Below the pieces are notes generated by a model. It was given only the letters and a program-made list of their open reading frames with translations, searched no databases and had not been told where the DNA came from. A DNA stretch of 64,000 nt from Actinernus sp. WN-2022 (lineage: Eukaryota > Cnidaria > Anthozoa > Actiniaria > Actinernidae). The stretch covers positions 8,888,269 to 8,952,268 of the forward strand of contig JAOWCC010000655.1 in NCBI GenBank assembly GCA_030867875.1, in the 5' to 3' direction. Both the position numbers and the translations under genes were made by a program. Of this stretch, positions 9,729-17,944 are shown one piece after another (positions within the stretch are counted from its first letter, which is position 1; each line of letters opens with the position of its first letter).

Positions 9729-10721
9729 CGAAAAGGGGGTGACGCGCGCCACCACGTTAGCCTGGCTGAAAAAACAATTGACTTTTACGTTGCACCGGCC
9801 CTGCGAGGGCGTGTGCGTGTGCTGGCGCTCGATGAACAATGGCAGGCTGACTTAGTTAGCATGCAAGCTACGAGTGCCTTCAACCAAGGCTACAATTACA
9901 TCTTGACCATCATCGATGTGTTGTCCAAGTACGCGTGGGCGATCCCCCTGAAAAACAAAACCGGGGAGGAACTGGTGCGCGCCTTTACCCAAGTATTCCG
10001 CGAACGGAAACCGTTACGGTTGCAGACCGATGCCGGCACAGAATTTACCAACCGTAAGTTCCAGGCCTTTTTAAAAAAGAACGACGTGGCCTTTTTCGTC
10101 ACCTACAACGAGACCAAAGCCCAGATTGCCGAGCGGTTCAACCGGACGCTCAAGGGACGCATGTACAAATATTTCACGGCCACCGGGAAGAAAGAGTATT
10201 TGAAAGTCCTCCCCCAACTGGTGCTCGGGTACAACAGAGCTGTTCATAGTAGCATTAAACGCGCGCCCATCACCGTCACGCCCTTCAACGACCACGAGGT
10301 GAGGGCCGTCTTGTACCGAGAAAAGAAGACGACACTGGCAAAGCCGAAGAAACCGTTGTACCGACCCGGTGACACGGTACGGATTAGCAAAGCCAAAGGT
10401 CACTTTGAAAAAAGCTACCTGGCCAACTGGTCGGAAGAGGTGTTCACGGTGGTAAAACGGCTGGACTACCGCACCCCGCCCGTCTACCGGCTAGAGGATC
10501 TGAGCGGGGAAGGGTTGCAGGGAACGTTTTACGAAAGCGAGATGACGCCGGTGGCCGTGGAAAAAGAAAGTCTCTTTATCATCGAAAAGGTGTTGCAACG
10601 CCGCGGCGGCAAGAAGAAAGAAGAAGTCTTGGTGAAATGGGAAGGGTACCCCGCCAAATTTAACAGCTGGGTCCCGGTCACTCAGCTCCAGACCCAAACG
10701 TATGGAAAGAAAAAGAAATAA
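9610..10721 (+). CDS. Polinton integrase with C-terminal chromodomain (frame breaks)
   Basis: A retrovirus-type DDE integrase, the enzyme that inserts Polinton DNA. From 9813 the frame is clean: catalytic Asp in EQWQADLVS, Asp in LQTDAGTEF and Glu in AQIAERFNRT, then an SH3-like region (YRPGDTVRISKAKGHFEKSYL) and a chromodomain (FIIEKVLQRR ... VKWEGYPAKFNSW). The N-terminal zinc-binding-like part lies in another frame from about 9634, so there is a single-base break near 9800. In addition an in-frame TAG at 9631 follows the ATG at 9610 by only seven codons. AATAAA at 10717 overlaps the stop. All three catalytic residues are present; the breaks make this copy unlikely to be active as assembled. 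Confidence 0.9.
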
Positions 10722-10768
10722 AATAGTTTGTTGTCCCGACGGGCGGATTCATTTATGATTAAGAGAGG

Positions 10769-11215
10769 ATGCAGGAGGGTGAGGAATTTTACATTACCGT
10801 CACCAACGGGACGAGTACCAACGTCTACACCAATGCGCCGTCCCGGTTCCGTATCCATCTCCCGCAAATGTACGAGTTGACTCCGGCCTGGGAAATAGCG
10901 GTCACGACTCTCGTCTTCCCCAGGCCCCCGAAGAAGGAGACGCTTTACATGTACTGTGATTTGGTGGAACCCAGTATTGTGGGGGATACGAAAGCTCCCT
11001 TGTTGAGAGTGCTTTTTTCAGGGCCCGGTGGCGACACGATCCAAGAACGCAACTTTACCACCCTGTTCTACAGACGGTTGGCCAAGACGGTGTTTGAGGA
11101 TTTCGAAATCCTTATAACCGACGAGCACGGGAAACTTGTTTCATTTCCACAAACCCCTAAGGTGGAAGTGACCCTCCATTTCCGGAAAGCATGGACCCCG
11201 ACCGCATCTGGATGA
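10769..11215 (+). CDS. Short penton-like minor capsid paralogue lacking the middle module
   Basis: A 148-residue protein. The N-terminal part (SRFRIHLPQMYELTPAWEIAV) matches the start of the element 2 penton at 59891 (TEYRVHLPQSIELSGEWEVAL). The C-terminal part (LYMYCDLVEPSIVGDTKAPL onward) matches the ends of both the following gene and the element 2 protein. The roughly 110-residue module between these parts in element 2 is absent here. Penton-like proteins form the capsid vertices in Polinton-type virions. Its TGA overlaps the next ATG (ATGA at 11212-11215). It may be a functional compact variant or the product of an unequal exchange with its neighbour. Confidence 0.8.
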   Translation: MQEGEEFYITVTNGTSTNVYTNAPSRFRIHLPQMYELTPAWEIAVTTLVFPRPPKKETLYMYCDLVEPSIVGDTKAPLLRVLFSGPGGDTIQERNFTTLFYRRLAKTVFEDFEILITDEHGKLVSFPQTPKVEVTLHFRKAWTPTASG

Positions 11216-12509
11216 CGTTGCCTAGCGTGGCCAGCCGGGCTACCTTTCCCAATAACATGGGATCCCATTTTCGTATCCGTCTGCCGGAGATGATGGTCTT
11301 GGACCGGCAGTGGGAGATGGCCCTCTGCCACCTGCAATTTCCACGCGCCTGGGACGAATTGTTCCCCAAGAACAAGACCGCCAATTTAGGCTGATCCAAG
11401 GAAATATTCTCAAAGAAGAAGAGACCTCCACCACCCTCACCTTTGCTTCCCAGCATTTCAAAACGGTCACAGATCTGGTTCATGCTATGCGCTGGGCTTT
11501 GGTGCAAGGAGGGTTTGAAGCGATCCTCACAACATTTGACGTCCAGGCGCAATTAGCCGATAAAACATTGGGCAGGACCAGCCTGGAATTGAAACAAACC
11601 GCATCGGACGGCTACATTCTAGTCCTCCCCCCTCACCTGGCCTACATGATCGGTTTGCAGAACGATCCCAAAAAAACCACTGCGCATCCCGGAGATAGGG
11701 TGAAAAAACCAGGTCCCTCCACCCCGTTGATGTCCAATTTCTTCGGGTGGTGCAATGGTGAGGTGATCCCGGACAAAGGCATCACGATCTCCGATTCGGT
11801 TCCGGAGAAAGATCGCATCGTGTACGGCATAGGGAACATGCCTCAATTTCAAAACCATCACAATGTTGTACACACATTTGTGGTCCCGACCGGGAGCTAC
11901 ACGAACGCCAAAGCACTCCAAGCGATCATTCCAACCTACGCCAATCATGTGTTATGGTATTGGAGTCGCCACGTTCCTAAAGGGTCCTTAAGGCTGACCC
12001 TTCAAACCCTCACATCTTCAAACCATCTTGTCATGAGTCCTTGGTTGGCCAAGCTGTTCGGGTTTGGCGACGGGCACACGCCCCAAACCTTTACCGGTAA
12101 AAACAACAAAAGCAAGGCCAAGTGTCCCCTGATGGGGTACCAGCCCGAATGTTGGTCCACCTATTATTCCGGCCTGAAAATCTCGACGACCAAACCCTAC
12201 CCCCTCAACCGTGATTTTAAACACCAACCCGTGCGCAGTTTGTACGTGTACTGCGATCTGATTGAGCCGCATATCGTGGGGGATGTAAAAGCACCTTTGC
12301 TGAGGGTCGTGTCGGCCCAAGTCCCTTACAACAAGGTGGTGGAACGAGATTTTCCGGTCATGCGCTACTTCCCGCTCGCCAAAACGGTGTTTGACACGCT
12401 GGAAATCCTTATAACCGACGAGGCAGGCCAACGCATCTCATTCACCTCCACAGCAACCGTAGTGGCGACATTGGAATTTGTGAAGCGCACTCTGAAAAGG
12501 AAAGGATGA
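11212..12509 (+). CDS. Long penton-like minor capsid protein with duplicated module (one frame break)
   Basis: The start at 11212 shares ATGA with the previous stop and begins MTLPSVASRATF. The first frame (containing FRIRLPEMMVLDRQWEMAL) ends at 11394; the rest continues in the frame that runs to 12509, so a single-base break lies near 11370. The protein is about 430 residues, far longer than the 254-residue element 2 homologue. The extra length comes from two copies of one module, about 11427-11660 (ending PHLAYMIGLQND) and about 11871-12074 (ending PWLAKLFGFGDG), where element 2 has one (ending EIGIMLGFKQD). The C-terminal domain (LYVYCDLIEPHIVGD onward) is conserved in all three proteins. 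Confidence 0.82.
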
Positions 12510-13129
12510 ATGGATCGTCTACGGGGACTATGGCACCGGTGCCACCTGTGGGGGACGTGGTTGGCGGAGGGTCTTCAATACCTGTGTTCCATGCGCTCCC
12601 CGCCCACGCCTCCAAACCTCAACGCATGCCCACCTCCATTCCCGTCTTCCAGGGGGGTCGCGGGGAGCAAGGCGGCGGCGGACGCATCCCTATCCGTTGG
12701 AATGAACTCGGCGGTTACGGGCCGGTCAAGAATCAAAAAAGGGGGCTCTTACCCTTGGCGCTAGCCCCCTTGGCCGTCATGGCGGGCAAAGCGCTGGCCG
12801 GCACCGTCGCGGGCACCGTCGTGGAAAAAGGAGGCAAAAAGATTCTCGCGAAACTGAAAAAGAAATTTGGCAAGAAGGTGGTGAAACAAATCGTGAAGGA
12901 TACGAAGCAAGGAGCGGCCCGTGTGCTCGGCAAGAAAACCAGTAAAACGTTGATCCAAGGCCTAGAAAAGATAGCGGGCGTGGCGTCGAAAAAGAAAAAG
13001 ACGAAGAAACCGAGGGCAGCGCGGGCTAACAAGAATAAAAGAAAGACAAAACAGGCTCTCCCTCTCATTCCTTCGAAGGCCGTCAAGCGTGCACGTGTGC
13101 AGAGAGATATCTTTGACGACGATTATTGA
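12506..13129 (+). CDS. Basic virion protein, adenovirus pVI/pX-like
   Basis: A 207-residue protein whose ATG overlaps the preceding stop (ATGA). It has a Gly/Pro-rich N-terminus with IPVF repeats, a short hydrophobic Ala-rich segment at about residues 83-105 (LPLALAPLAVMAGKALAGTV) and then a very Lys/Arg-rich tail. The position between penton and major capsid, and the amphipathic-plus-basic build, match the pVI/pX-like proteins of Polintons, thought to be a membrane-lytic or DNA-condensing capsid component. The element 2 equivalent is at 60658-61109. Assignment rests on composition and gene order, not on strong sequence identity. Confidence 0.65.
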   Translation: MNGSSTGTMAPVPPVGDVVGGGSSIPVFHALPAHASKPQRMPTSIPVFQGGRGEQGGGGRIPIRWNELGGYGPVKNQKRGLLPLALAPLAVMAGKALAGTVAGTVVEKGGKKILAKLKKKFGKKVVKQIVKDTKQGAARVLGKKTSKTLIQGLEKIAGVASKKKKTKKPRAARANKNKRKTKQALPLIPSKAVKRARVQRDIFDDDY

Positions 13130-14440
13130 TGGCAACGGTAGCCGGTATGGGCAAACCGCCCCTGCCCAACATGGCGGGCGGCTACAACACTCATTTGGAT
13201 TTTTTCGGCAAGGAATTGGCCCAAGCGGTCGAAGAACGAGGTTATTGGTCGGAGCACGCGCCCAAATCGGCCCTCTTGCCCGGGTCGCCCGTGGAATTTT
13301 ACCTGCCGGCCAGTCCCTATTACACCGTGCTGCCTAGAAGTTATTTCAAGGTGACGGCCGACGTAGTGAAAGCGGATGGAGGGGCTTTGACGGCCGATTT
13401 GGCCTTGGGGGTTGTCAACAATTGGTTTCATTCCCTCTGGTCGCAAATCGACATGGCCTTGAACGGGGAATGGATGACCATGAGCACTAAAACTTACCCC
13501 TACAAAGCCTACCTCAGTACCCTGCTCAACTATACTCCAGACGCCAAGAAATCTTACCTGACCTCGGGACTGTACTACAAAGACAAGGCGGGTTCCATGG
13601 ATGCGTTCACCATCGTTGGGGACAACATAGGGTTGAATACGCGGGCCGCTTACGTGAAGGAAAGTGCCGTGGTGGAATGACGGGAATGTTTTACATTGAC
13701 GCCGCCTTCACCAACAAACTGCTCCTCAACGGAGTGCCCCTGGAATTCCGACTCACCCCCGCCAGCAACGCCTTTGCCCTCATGGGAAACAGTGGGGCGG
13801 CAGAAGTGGCCGCGGCTAAAATCAGGCTGAAGCGGGTCACTTTCTTCCGCCGCGTCAGTGTCTGCAACAAGGACTTCATGAAGAGCATCGAAGTGAAACT
13901 CGTGTCCCAACCCGTCCTCTACCCTTACAACAGCGAAGAAGAACGGATGTTTACCATTTCCCTGGGGGACACCACCTTTGAGAAAACGGATTTCCTGGGC
14001 GGTCGCATCCCCCGACGCATGCGACTTGCCTTGATGGGGAGTGCGAACAGTTTGGGAGCGCTGAAAAAGAACCCGTTCAATTTCCAAAGGTTTGGCATGA
14101 CCCGCGCCACGATCACGGTCGACGGCACACCCTCGAATTTGCGGACGGGAAAACCCTGGACGGGTACAATACCTTGTTCCTGTCCCAAGGGGCCATGAGC
14201 GCCAACCATGGGATTGACATTACCCGGGACGACTGGGACAAGGGCTACGCCATCCTTTCTTTTGACTTCACTCCAGACGGCAGTGGCAACGCCTCCCACA
14301 TGAACCTACAACAGTACGGGACGGTGGGCATCCGACTTCAGTTTGCCGCAGGTGTCACCGAGACCTTATCCGTGTACGTGAACTGCGAGTTTGACGCCGC
14401 CTACGAAATCAACAGCAGTCGGGAAGTGAAAAAGTTGTAA
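13129..14440 (+). CDS. Polinton major capsid protein, hexon-like double jelly roll (two frame breaks)
   Basis: Three consecutive frames make up one protein of about 437 residues, the usual size for this family. ATG at 13129 overlaps the previous stop (TGATG). Blocks shared with element 2 include WSQIDMALN / FSQIDVSLN, the TYPYKAYLSTLLNY block, FTNKLLLNGV / FQDRLLLNGV, KKNPFNFQRF / KKNPFHFQHF and ITRDDWDKGYAILSFDFTPD / ISRQDYANGYTLYAFDLSPD. Single-base breaks lie at about 13676 and about 14131, each at a short homopolymer. The protein would build the trimeric hexon-like capsomers of the icosahedral shell. Confidence 0.92.
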
Positions 14441-14444
14441 AAAG

Positions 14445-14996
14445 ATGACCACCTACACGTCGCAATTGGCGGTCTTGGCCCGTCACGATTGGCGGCTCCG
14501 CGCCTCGTTTCGGGGCGTGTTTCCCATGGACCGACGGCCCCGCCGCGTGACCTACCCCGCCTCGTTCATTCTCAATACCGACAACGCCGACGGCCCAGGC
14601 ACCCATTGGTTGGCCTTTTATTTTCCACGCCAAGGCCTGAATGAATTCTTCGACAGTTATGGCTTTCCCGCCTCTTATTACGGGGTGCAAGAGTACGTGC
14701 GGCAGGGGAACCCCCAGCATAGAGAAAGCAGTGTGATGTTGCAAGGGAACAAATCCAACGTGTGCGGCAGTTATTGCCTGTACTACCTCCTGCACCGAGC
14801 GAACGGCCGATCCCTGGCGGAGATCCTGCAGAACCTCCAGCAGTGGAAGACCAAGGCACCCCGGGACCGGGCCCTCAAAGCCTGGCAACAACAATACCAG
14901 CGCCGGAGTGTGACGCAGTGGCAGCAGGACCGGCTAGGCAACACGCACGATCAATGTGTAATCAGTTTAAGAGACACACTAAAAAAAATAAAATAA
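14445..14996 (+). CDS. Adenain-like cysteine protease
   Basis: An intact 183-residue protein of the adenovirus protease/Ulp1-like fold, used to process capsid proteins during maturation. The catalytic set can be read directly: His54 in GTHWLAFYF, Asp70 in FFDSYG, Gln100 in VMLQG and Cys111 in NVCGSYCLYYLL. The element 2 homologue at 62439 has the same residues at 53, 69, 101 and 112. It begins four bases after the major-capsid stop. An AATAAAATAAA run at about 14987 closes the gene. Confidence 0.93.
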   Translation: MTTYTSQLAVLARHDWRLRASFRGVFPMDRRPRRVTYPASFILNTDNADGPGTHWLAFYFPRQGLNEFFDSYGFPASYYGVQEYVRQGNPQHRESSVMLQGNKSNVCGSYCLYYLLHRANGRSLAEILQNLQQWKTKAPRDRALKAWQQQYQRRSVTQWQQDRLGNTHDQCVISLRDTLKKIK

Positions 14997-15049
14997 AACA
15001 ACAACCCCACCTCAATGTCTTGTTATTCTTGGGAAGGGAGTGAAGCGCG

Positions 15050-16006
15050 ATGGATGTCCGTTTCCAAACGCCCTGCAATATCTTGATCACGGGTCAGAGT
15101 CCATCGGGCAAAACGGTGTTCACCGAAAGGCTCCTGCACCATGTGAAATCCCATTTCACCCACCCACCCCTCACGATCGTGTACTGCTATGGCAGTGCCT
15201 GGCAACCCCGATTTACCGCCCTGCAAAAACAATTGGGGGTGAAATTTGTGGCGGGGCTCCCCGACGACCCGTACGCCCCCTTTCGCGGTGGCCGGCCGGG
15301 TCTTTTGATCCTGGACGATTTGATGAAAGAAGGCTCCAAGGACGAGCGGGTGGTGGACCTGTTCACCAAAGGCTCGCACCACCACAACATTTCCGTGCTG
15401 TACCTGACCCAGAACATTTTTCCCCCGGGCAAGTACGCGCGCACCATTTCCATCAACGCGCATTACCTGGTGGCTTTCAAAAACGCTCGGGATTCGTTGC
15501 AAGTGCGGAAATTGGCCGAACAGGCCTTTCCGGGGCAAGTGCCGGCGGTGATGCGGGCCTACCAGGACGCTACCCAACGGCCTTTTGGCTACCTCCTCTT
15601 CGACCTGCACCCCAGGACGCCTCCAGCCATCCGGTTGCGCACCAACATTTTCAACGAGGAGGGACAACGGTATCGCGCCTACGTGCTGGAGGAAGATCAA
15701 AAGGGGGCGAGACTTTGGGGGGAACTGTATAAACAAGCGAAAACCATACTAGGCCCTACCCTTGACGTTGTGGGCAACATCGGCAAAGCGACGTACCACG
15801 ATCGAGGAAAGCCCAATTGTTGGGCCAACACCGCCAAAACGATGCAACAACAAGCACGAAAGAGCCAACAACGAGGAGGCTCCACGAGAACGAAGAAGAG
15901 CGCCGCGGGTAAAAGAGTGACCCGAGAGTTGCTTCGTGGGGCGGTGTGGAAGAGACCCAACAAAAAATCAGCCTTCCATCCTCCTTTTCGTGTGGAAGAG
16001 AGTTAA
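15050..16006 (+). CDS. FtsK/HerA-type genome-packaging ATPase
   Basis: An intact 318-residue P-loop ATPase of the type that pumps DNA into the capsid in Polintons and related viruses. Walker A is GQSPSGKT at about residues 15-22, Walker B is GLLILDDL at about 83-90, and a conserved polar motif follows in VLYLTQNIFPPGK. The last ~60 residues are a basic, Gln/Lys/Arg-rich tail. It is preceded by a short leader with no other ORF and stands after the protease as usual in Polinton late clusters. No breaks seen. Confidence 0.93.
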   Translation: MDVRFQTPCNILITGQSPSGKTVFTERLLHHVKSHFTHPPLTIVYCYGSAWQPRFTALQKQLGVKFVAGLPDDPYAPFRGGRPGLLILDDLMKEGSKDERVVDLFTKGSHHHNISVLYLTQNIFPPGKYARTISINAHYLVAFKNARDSLQVRKLAEQAFPGQVPAVMRAYQDATQRPFGYLLFDLHPRTPPAIRLRTNIFNEEGQRYRAYVLEEDQKGARLWGELYKQAKTILGPTLDVVGNIGKATYHDRGKPNCWANTAKTMQQQARKSQQRGGSTRTKKSAAGKRVTRELLRGAVWKRPNKKSAFHPPFRVEES

Positions 16007-16040
16007 CTTTATAGTCTAGCCCCCACAGAGAAACCGTTCA

Positions 16041-16576
16041 GTTGTGGTGATAGCCTCTCCCCTGCTTCAACGTCAAGCGGTCTTCATTCGTCAATTTGCC
16101 AAAGCGGATCTCGGACAGAAAAAGAAACTCATCCGACAAGCTAGCAAAAATCAAATCAAATCAACGCCGTCAGTGAAGTGGTGCACAACGACTTGCTCGG
16201 CAATTTCCCGATAGGCGCCCGCGCGAAGAAAGTCTTTGCCTCCATCAAGGTGAAACTTCGAAAAATAGCCAACAAGACCCTCTCGCCAACCCTGAGGAAA
16301 AGGATTTTGCTCTCCACCTCCACGGCACTGCAGAAAGCCAAGCTTAAAAAGGCTGCGGGACAGCGAGGGGGTTTCATTTTCACGACCGCCGCCCTCATTG
16401 CCGCCGCCGCTCTTGCTGGCAAAGCCGTGGCCGCTGGGGCCATCAGTGGAGGAGTAGGCTACGGAGTCAAGAAAGCGCTGGAGCAAACCGGAGGTTATTT
16501 TGTAGGCTACCCGTCGAAATACCCTTCCCCGGAAGAGTACGCCCAAGAACTGAGTAGCCCTTATATCTGGTCCTAA
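16041..16576 (+). CDS. Conserved Polinton virion-like protein with QRGGF motif (frame break, no clear ATG)
   Basis: Two frames make up one protein: from about 16041 (LLQRQAVFIRQFAKADLG...) and, after a single-base break in the CAAAT repeat at about 16147-16165, through to 16576. The second part has a basic helix-rich region, then QRGGF followed by an Ala/Gly-rich hydrophobic stretch (TTAALIAAAALAGKAVAAGA). I recognise this as a recurrent Polinton/adintovirus-type hypothetical protein, perhaps a core or membrane-active virion component, without an assigned function. No in-frame ATG lies between the upstream TAG and the conserved region. The stop overlaps the next ATG (TAATG). Confidence 0.6.
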
Positions 16577-16866
16577 TGGAAAAAGAAATCCGCAATTTAC
16601 CGGTGCCCACGGGCATTGACCCCGCCCGGTGGCGGTTATTTTTAGCCCGTCTTAGAAAAAGGAAACACCAGACCGTCCAGGGGAAGAAAGCCAGCCGAAC
16701 CGTCCGGGCGGCGAAACAAATCCAAAGAAAGTATAAGTCGCAGCGGCCCAAGAAGAAAGCCCAGAGAGGGAAAAAGAAGCGGTCCCCACACCATCAAGCC
16801 CCAGAGGGAATTTCCGTGACACGATGGGAAGTGCAACGACACCCAGGCAAACGAAAAAAGCGCTGA
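16576..16866 (+). CDS. Small basic protein 1 (possible DNA-condensing core protein)
   Basis: A 96-residue, strongly Lys/Arg-rich protein whose ATG overlaps the preceding stop. The segment SRTVRAAKQIQRKYKSQ and the ending ISVTRWEVQRHPGKRKK are matched in the protein at 17521 (SRSARVVQQIKKRYKLQ and ISRWNVKHLKKK). The two are therefore tandem paralogues flanking one other gene. Charge suggests binding packaged DNA, like adenovirus core proteins; this is inference. Its last 43 bp overlap the next gene in another frame. Confidence 0.7.
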   Translation: MEKEIRNLPVPTGIDPARWRLFLARLRKRKHQTVQGKKASRTVRAAKQIQRKYKSQRPKKKAQRGKKKRSPHHQAPEGISVTRWEVQRHPGKRKKR

Positions 16867-17597
16867 AAGAGGCCGAGGCGGCCAACCCTATGCGCATGGT
16901 CTTGGTGCCGGAAGAGTCCATGCGGTGGTTGGAACAACAGCTTCGTGTGGACACGACCAAAGGGGTTAAAGTGCTCAGTCAGTATCAAAAGGCCATGGCG
17001 CAGGTCCTAGAGACCCCCGAGAAACCAGGAAGTGCCGACCAGTTTCAAGATTTACTGCAAAAATACGTCCGGCGTCGCGAAACCGTTGAACCTAGTCCCT
17101 TCACGGCCGTGGCGGCCAAAGTGTTAACCCAGAGCCAGCGGGGTGCTTTGCGACGCGTCCCTCCCTCCAGCAAGCCTTTAGCGTCGGTGCTGGTCAATCT
17201 GTTGAAGCTGAAAGGGGGACAGAAAATTTCCTGGAACGCGCAAGGGGAAGTGAAACTGTACGGGCAAACCCTACCGGGGAGCCAAATTGCCGATCTGATT
17301 AAAGAGGCGGTGCATCCTTCTTCCACCCGCACCTCACCAGGCTACCGTGATTTCATGCAATTTCTAGCAGAAGAAAAAATTCCTAAAGATCTCATCCGCC
17401 ACCCCCGGGATCTCATCTCCAAGAAGAAAGAGTACACGCCCCGGCCTAAACGCGTTCCCGGAGAGCCGCCCCAGCCCTACAAAGAAACCCCGCCCCGCCG
17501 TTGGGAAACACCGGAAGAGGATGGCCCGCCGAACCGTGGTTGGAAAAAAACCCAGCAGGAGCGCTCGGGTGGTCCAGCAAATAAAGAAAAGGTATAA
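16824..17597 (+). CDS. Conserved Polinton late protein of unknown function (VLVPE family)
   Basis: A 257-residue protein starting at the ATG at 16824. It shares with the element 2 protein at 63214-63960 the N-terminal RMVLVPEESMRWL / KMVLVPEQTLEKF segment and a C-terminal domain with WNAQGEVKLYG...GSQIADLIKEA / WNSSGQLIFDD...GSHVSDLVGDF and PKDLIRHPR / PEDLIRNEK. The family recurs in invertebrate Polinton-like elements as a hypothetical protein. It overlaps the basic-protein genes at both its ends (43 bp and 77 bp), so both junctions are dual coding. Its last ~60 residues are Pro/Arg-rich. Confidence 0.8.
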   Translation: MGSATTPRQTKKALKEAEAANPMRMVLVPEESMRWLEQQLRVDTTKGVKVLSQYQKAMAQVLETPEKPGSADQFQDLLQKYVRRRETVEPSPFTAVAAKVLTQSQRGALRRVPPSSKPLASVLVNLLKLKGGQKISWNAQGEVKLYGQTLPGSQIADLIKEAVHPSSTRTSPGYRDFMQFLAEEKIPKDLIRHPRDLISKKKEYTPRPKRVPGEPPQPYKETPPRRWETPEEDGPPNRGWKKTQQERSGGPANKEKV

Positions 17598-17787
17598 GTT
17601 GCAGGCACAGCAGAAGAAAAAGAAAACCAAGACAGGAGGTGGGACGCAAACGGTCCGCAAGATCACGTCGCGCAAATCGAAAGACGGGCGTACCGAAACC
17701 ACGATCCGAACGACTACCACGTCGGGCAAGCGTCAAGGCAAGAGTATCAGCCGGTGGAACGTCAAGCACCTGAAGAAAAAGACTTAA
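17521..17787 (+). CDS. Small basic protein 2, paralogue of the protein at 16576
   Basis: An 88-residue protein of Lys, Arg, Thr and Ser, with ATG at 17521 inside the end of the previous gene. It shares the QQIKKRYKLQ-type helix and an ISRWNVKHLKKK ending with small basic protein 1. It is the last gene of the plus-strand block before the convergent polyadenylation region. A histone/protamine-like packaging role is plausible but not shown. Confidence 0.7.
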   Translation: MARRTVVGKKPSRSARVVQQIKKRYKLQAQQKKKKTKTGGGTQTVRKITSRKSKDGRTETTIRTTTTSGKRQGKSISRWNVKHLKKKT

Positions 17788-17849
17788 AAAAAAAGGGTTT
17801 CCTGCGCAAGCCTCCAAGACTCAAGCCTTACAAGATGGAATTCCACTAA

Positions 17850-17901
17850 AATAAAGACTGAGACTTTAGTATCACAGCTCAAAGGAACTGTACTATTTAT
17901 T
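17850..17901. terminator. Back-to-back polyadenylation signals between converging gene blocks
   Basis: AATAAA at 17850-17855 on the plus strand serves the late block ending at 17787. TTTATT at 17896-17901 is AATAAA on the minus strand and lies just beyond the polymerase stop at 17945. The two signals are interleaved within about 50 bp. Confidence 0.6.
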
Positions 17902-17944
17902 ACAATAAAAAAGGTTTCTCTAGAGTCGAGTCTCTTTGTCTTTC

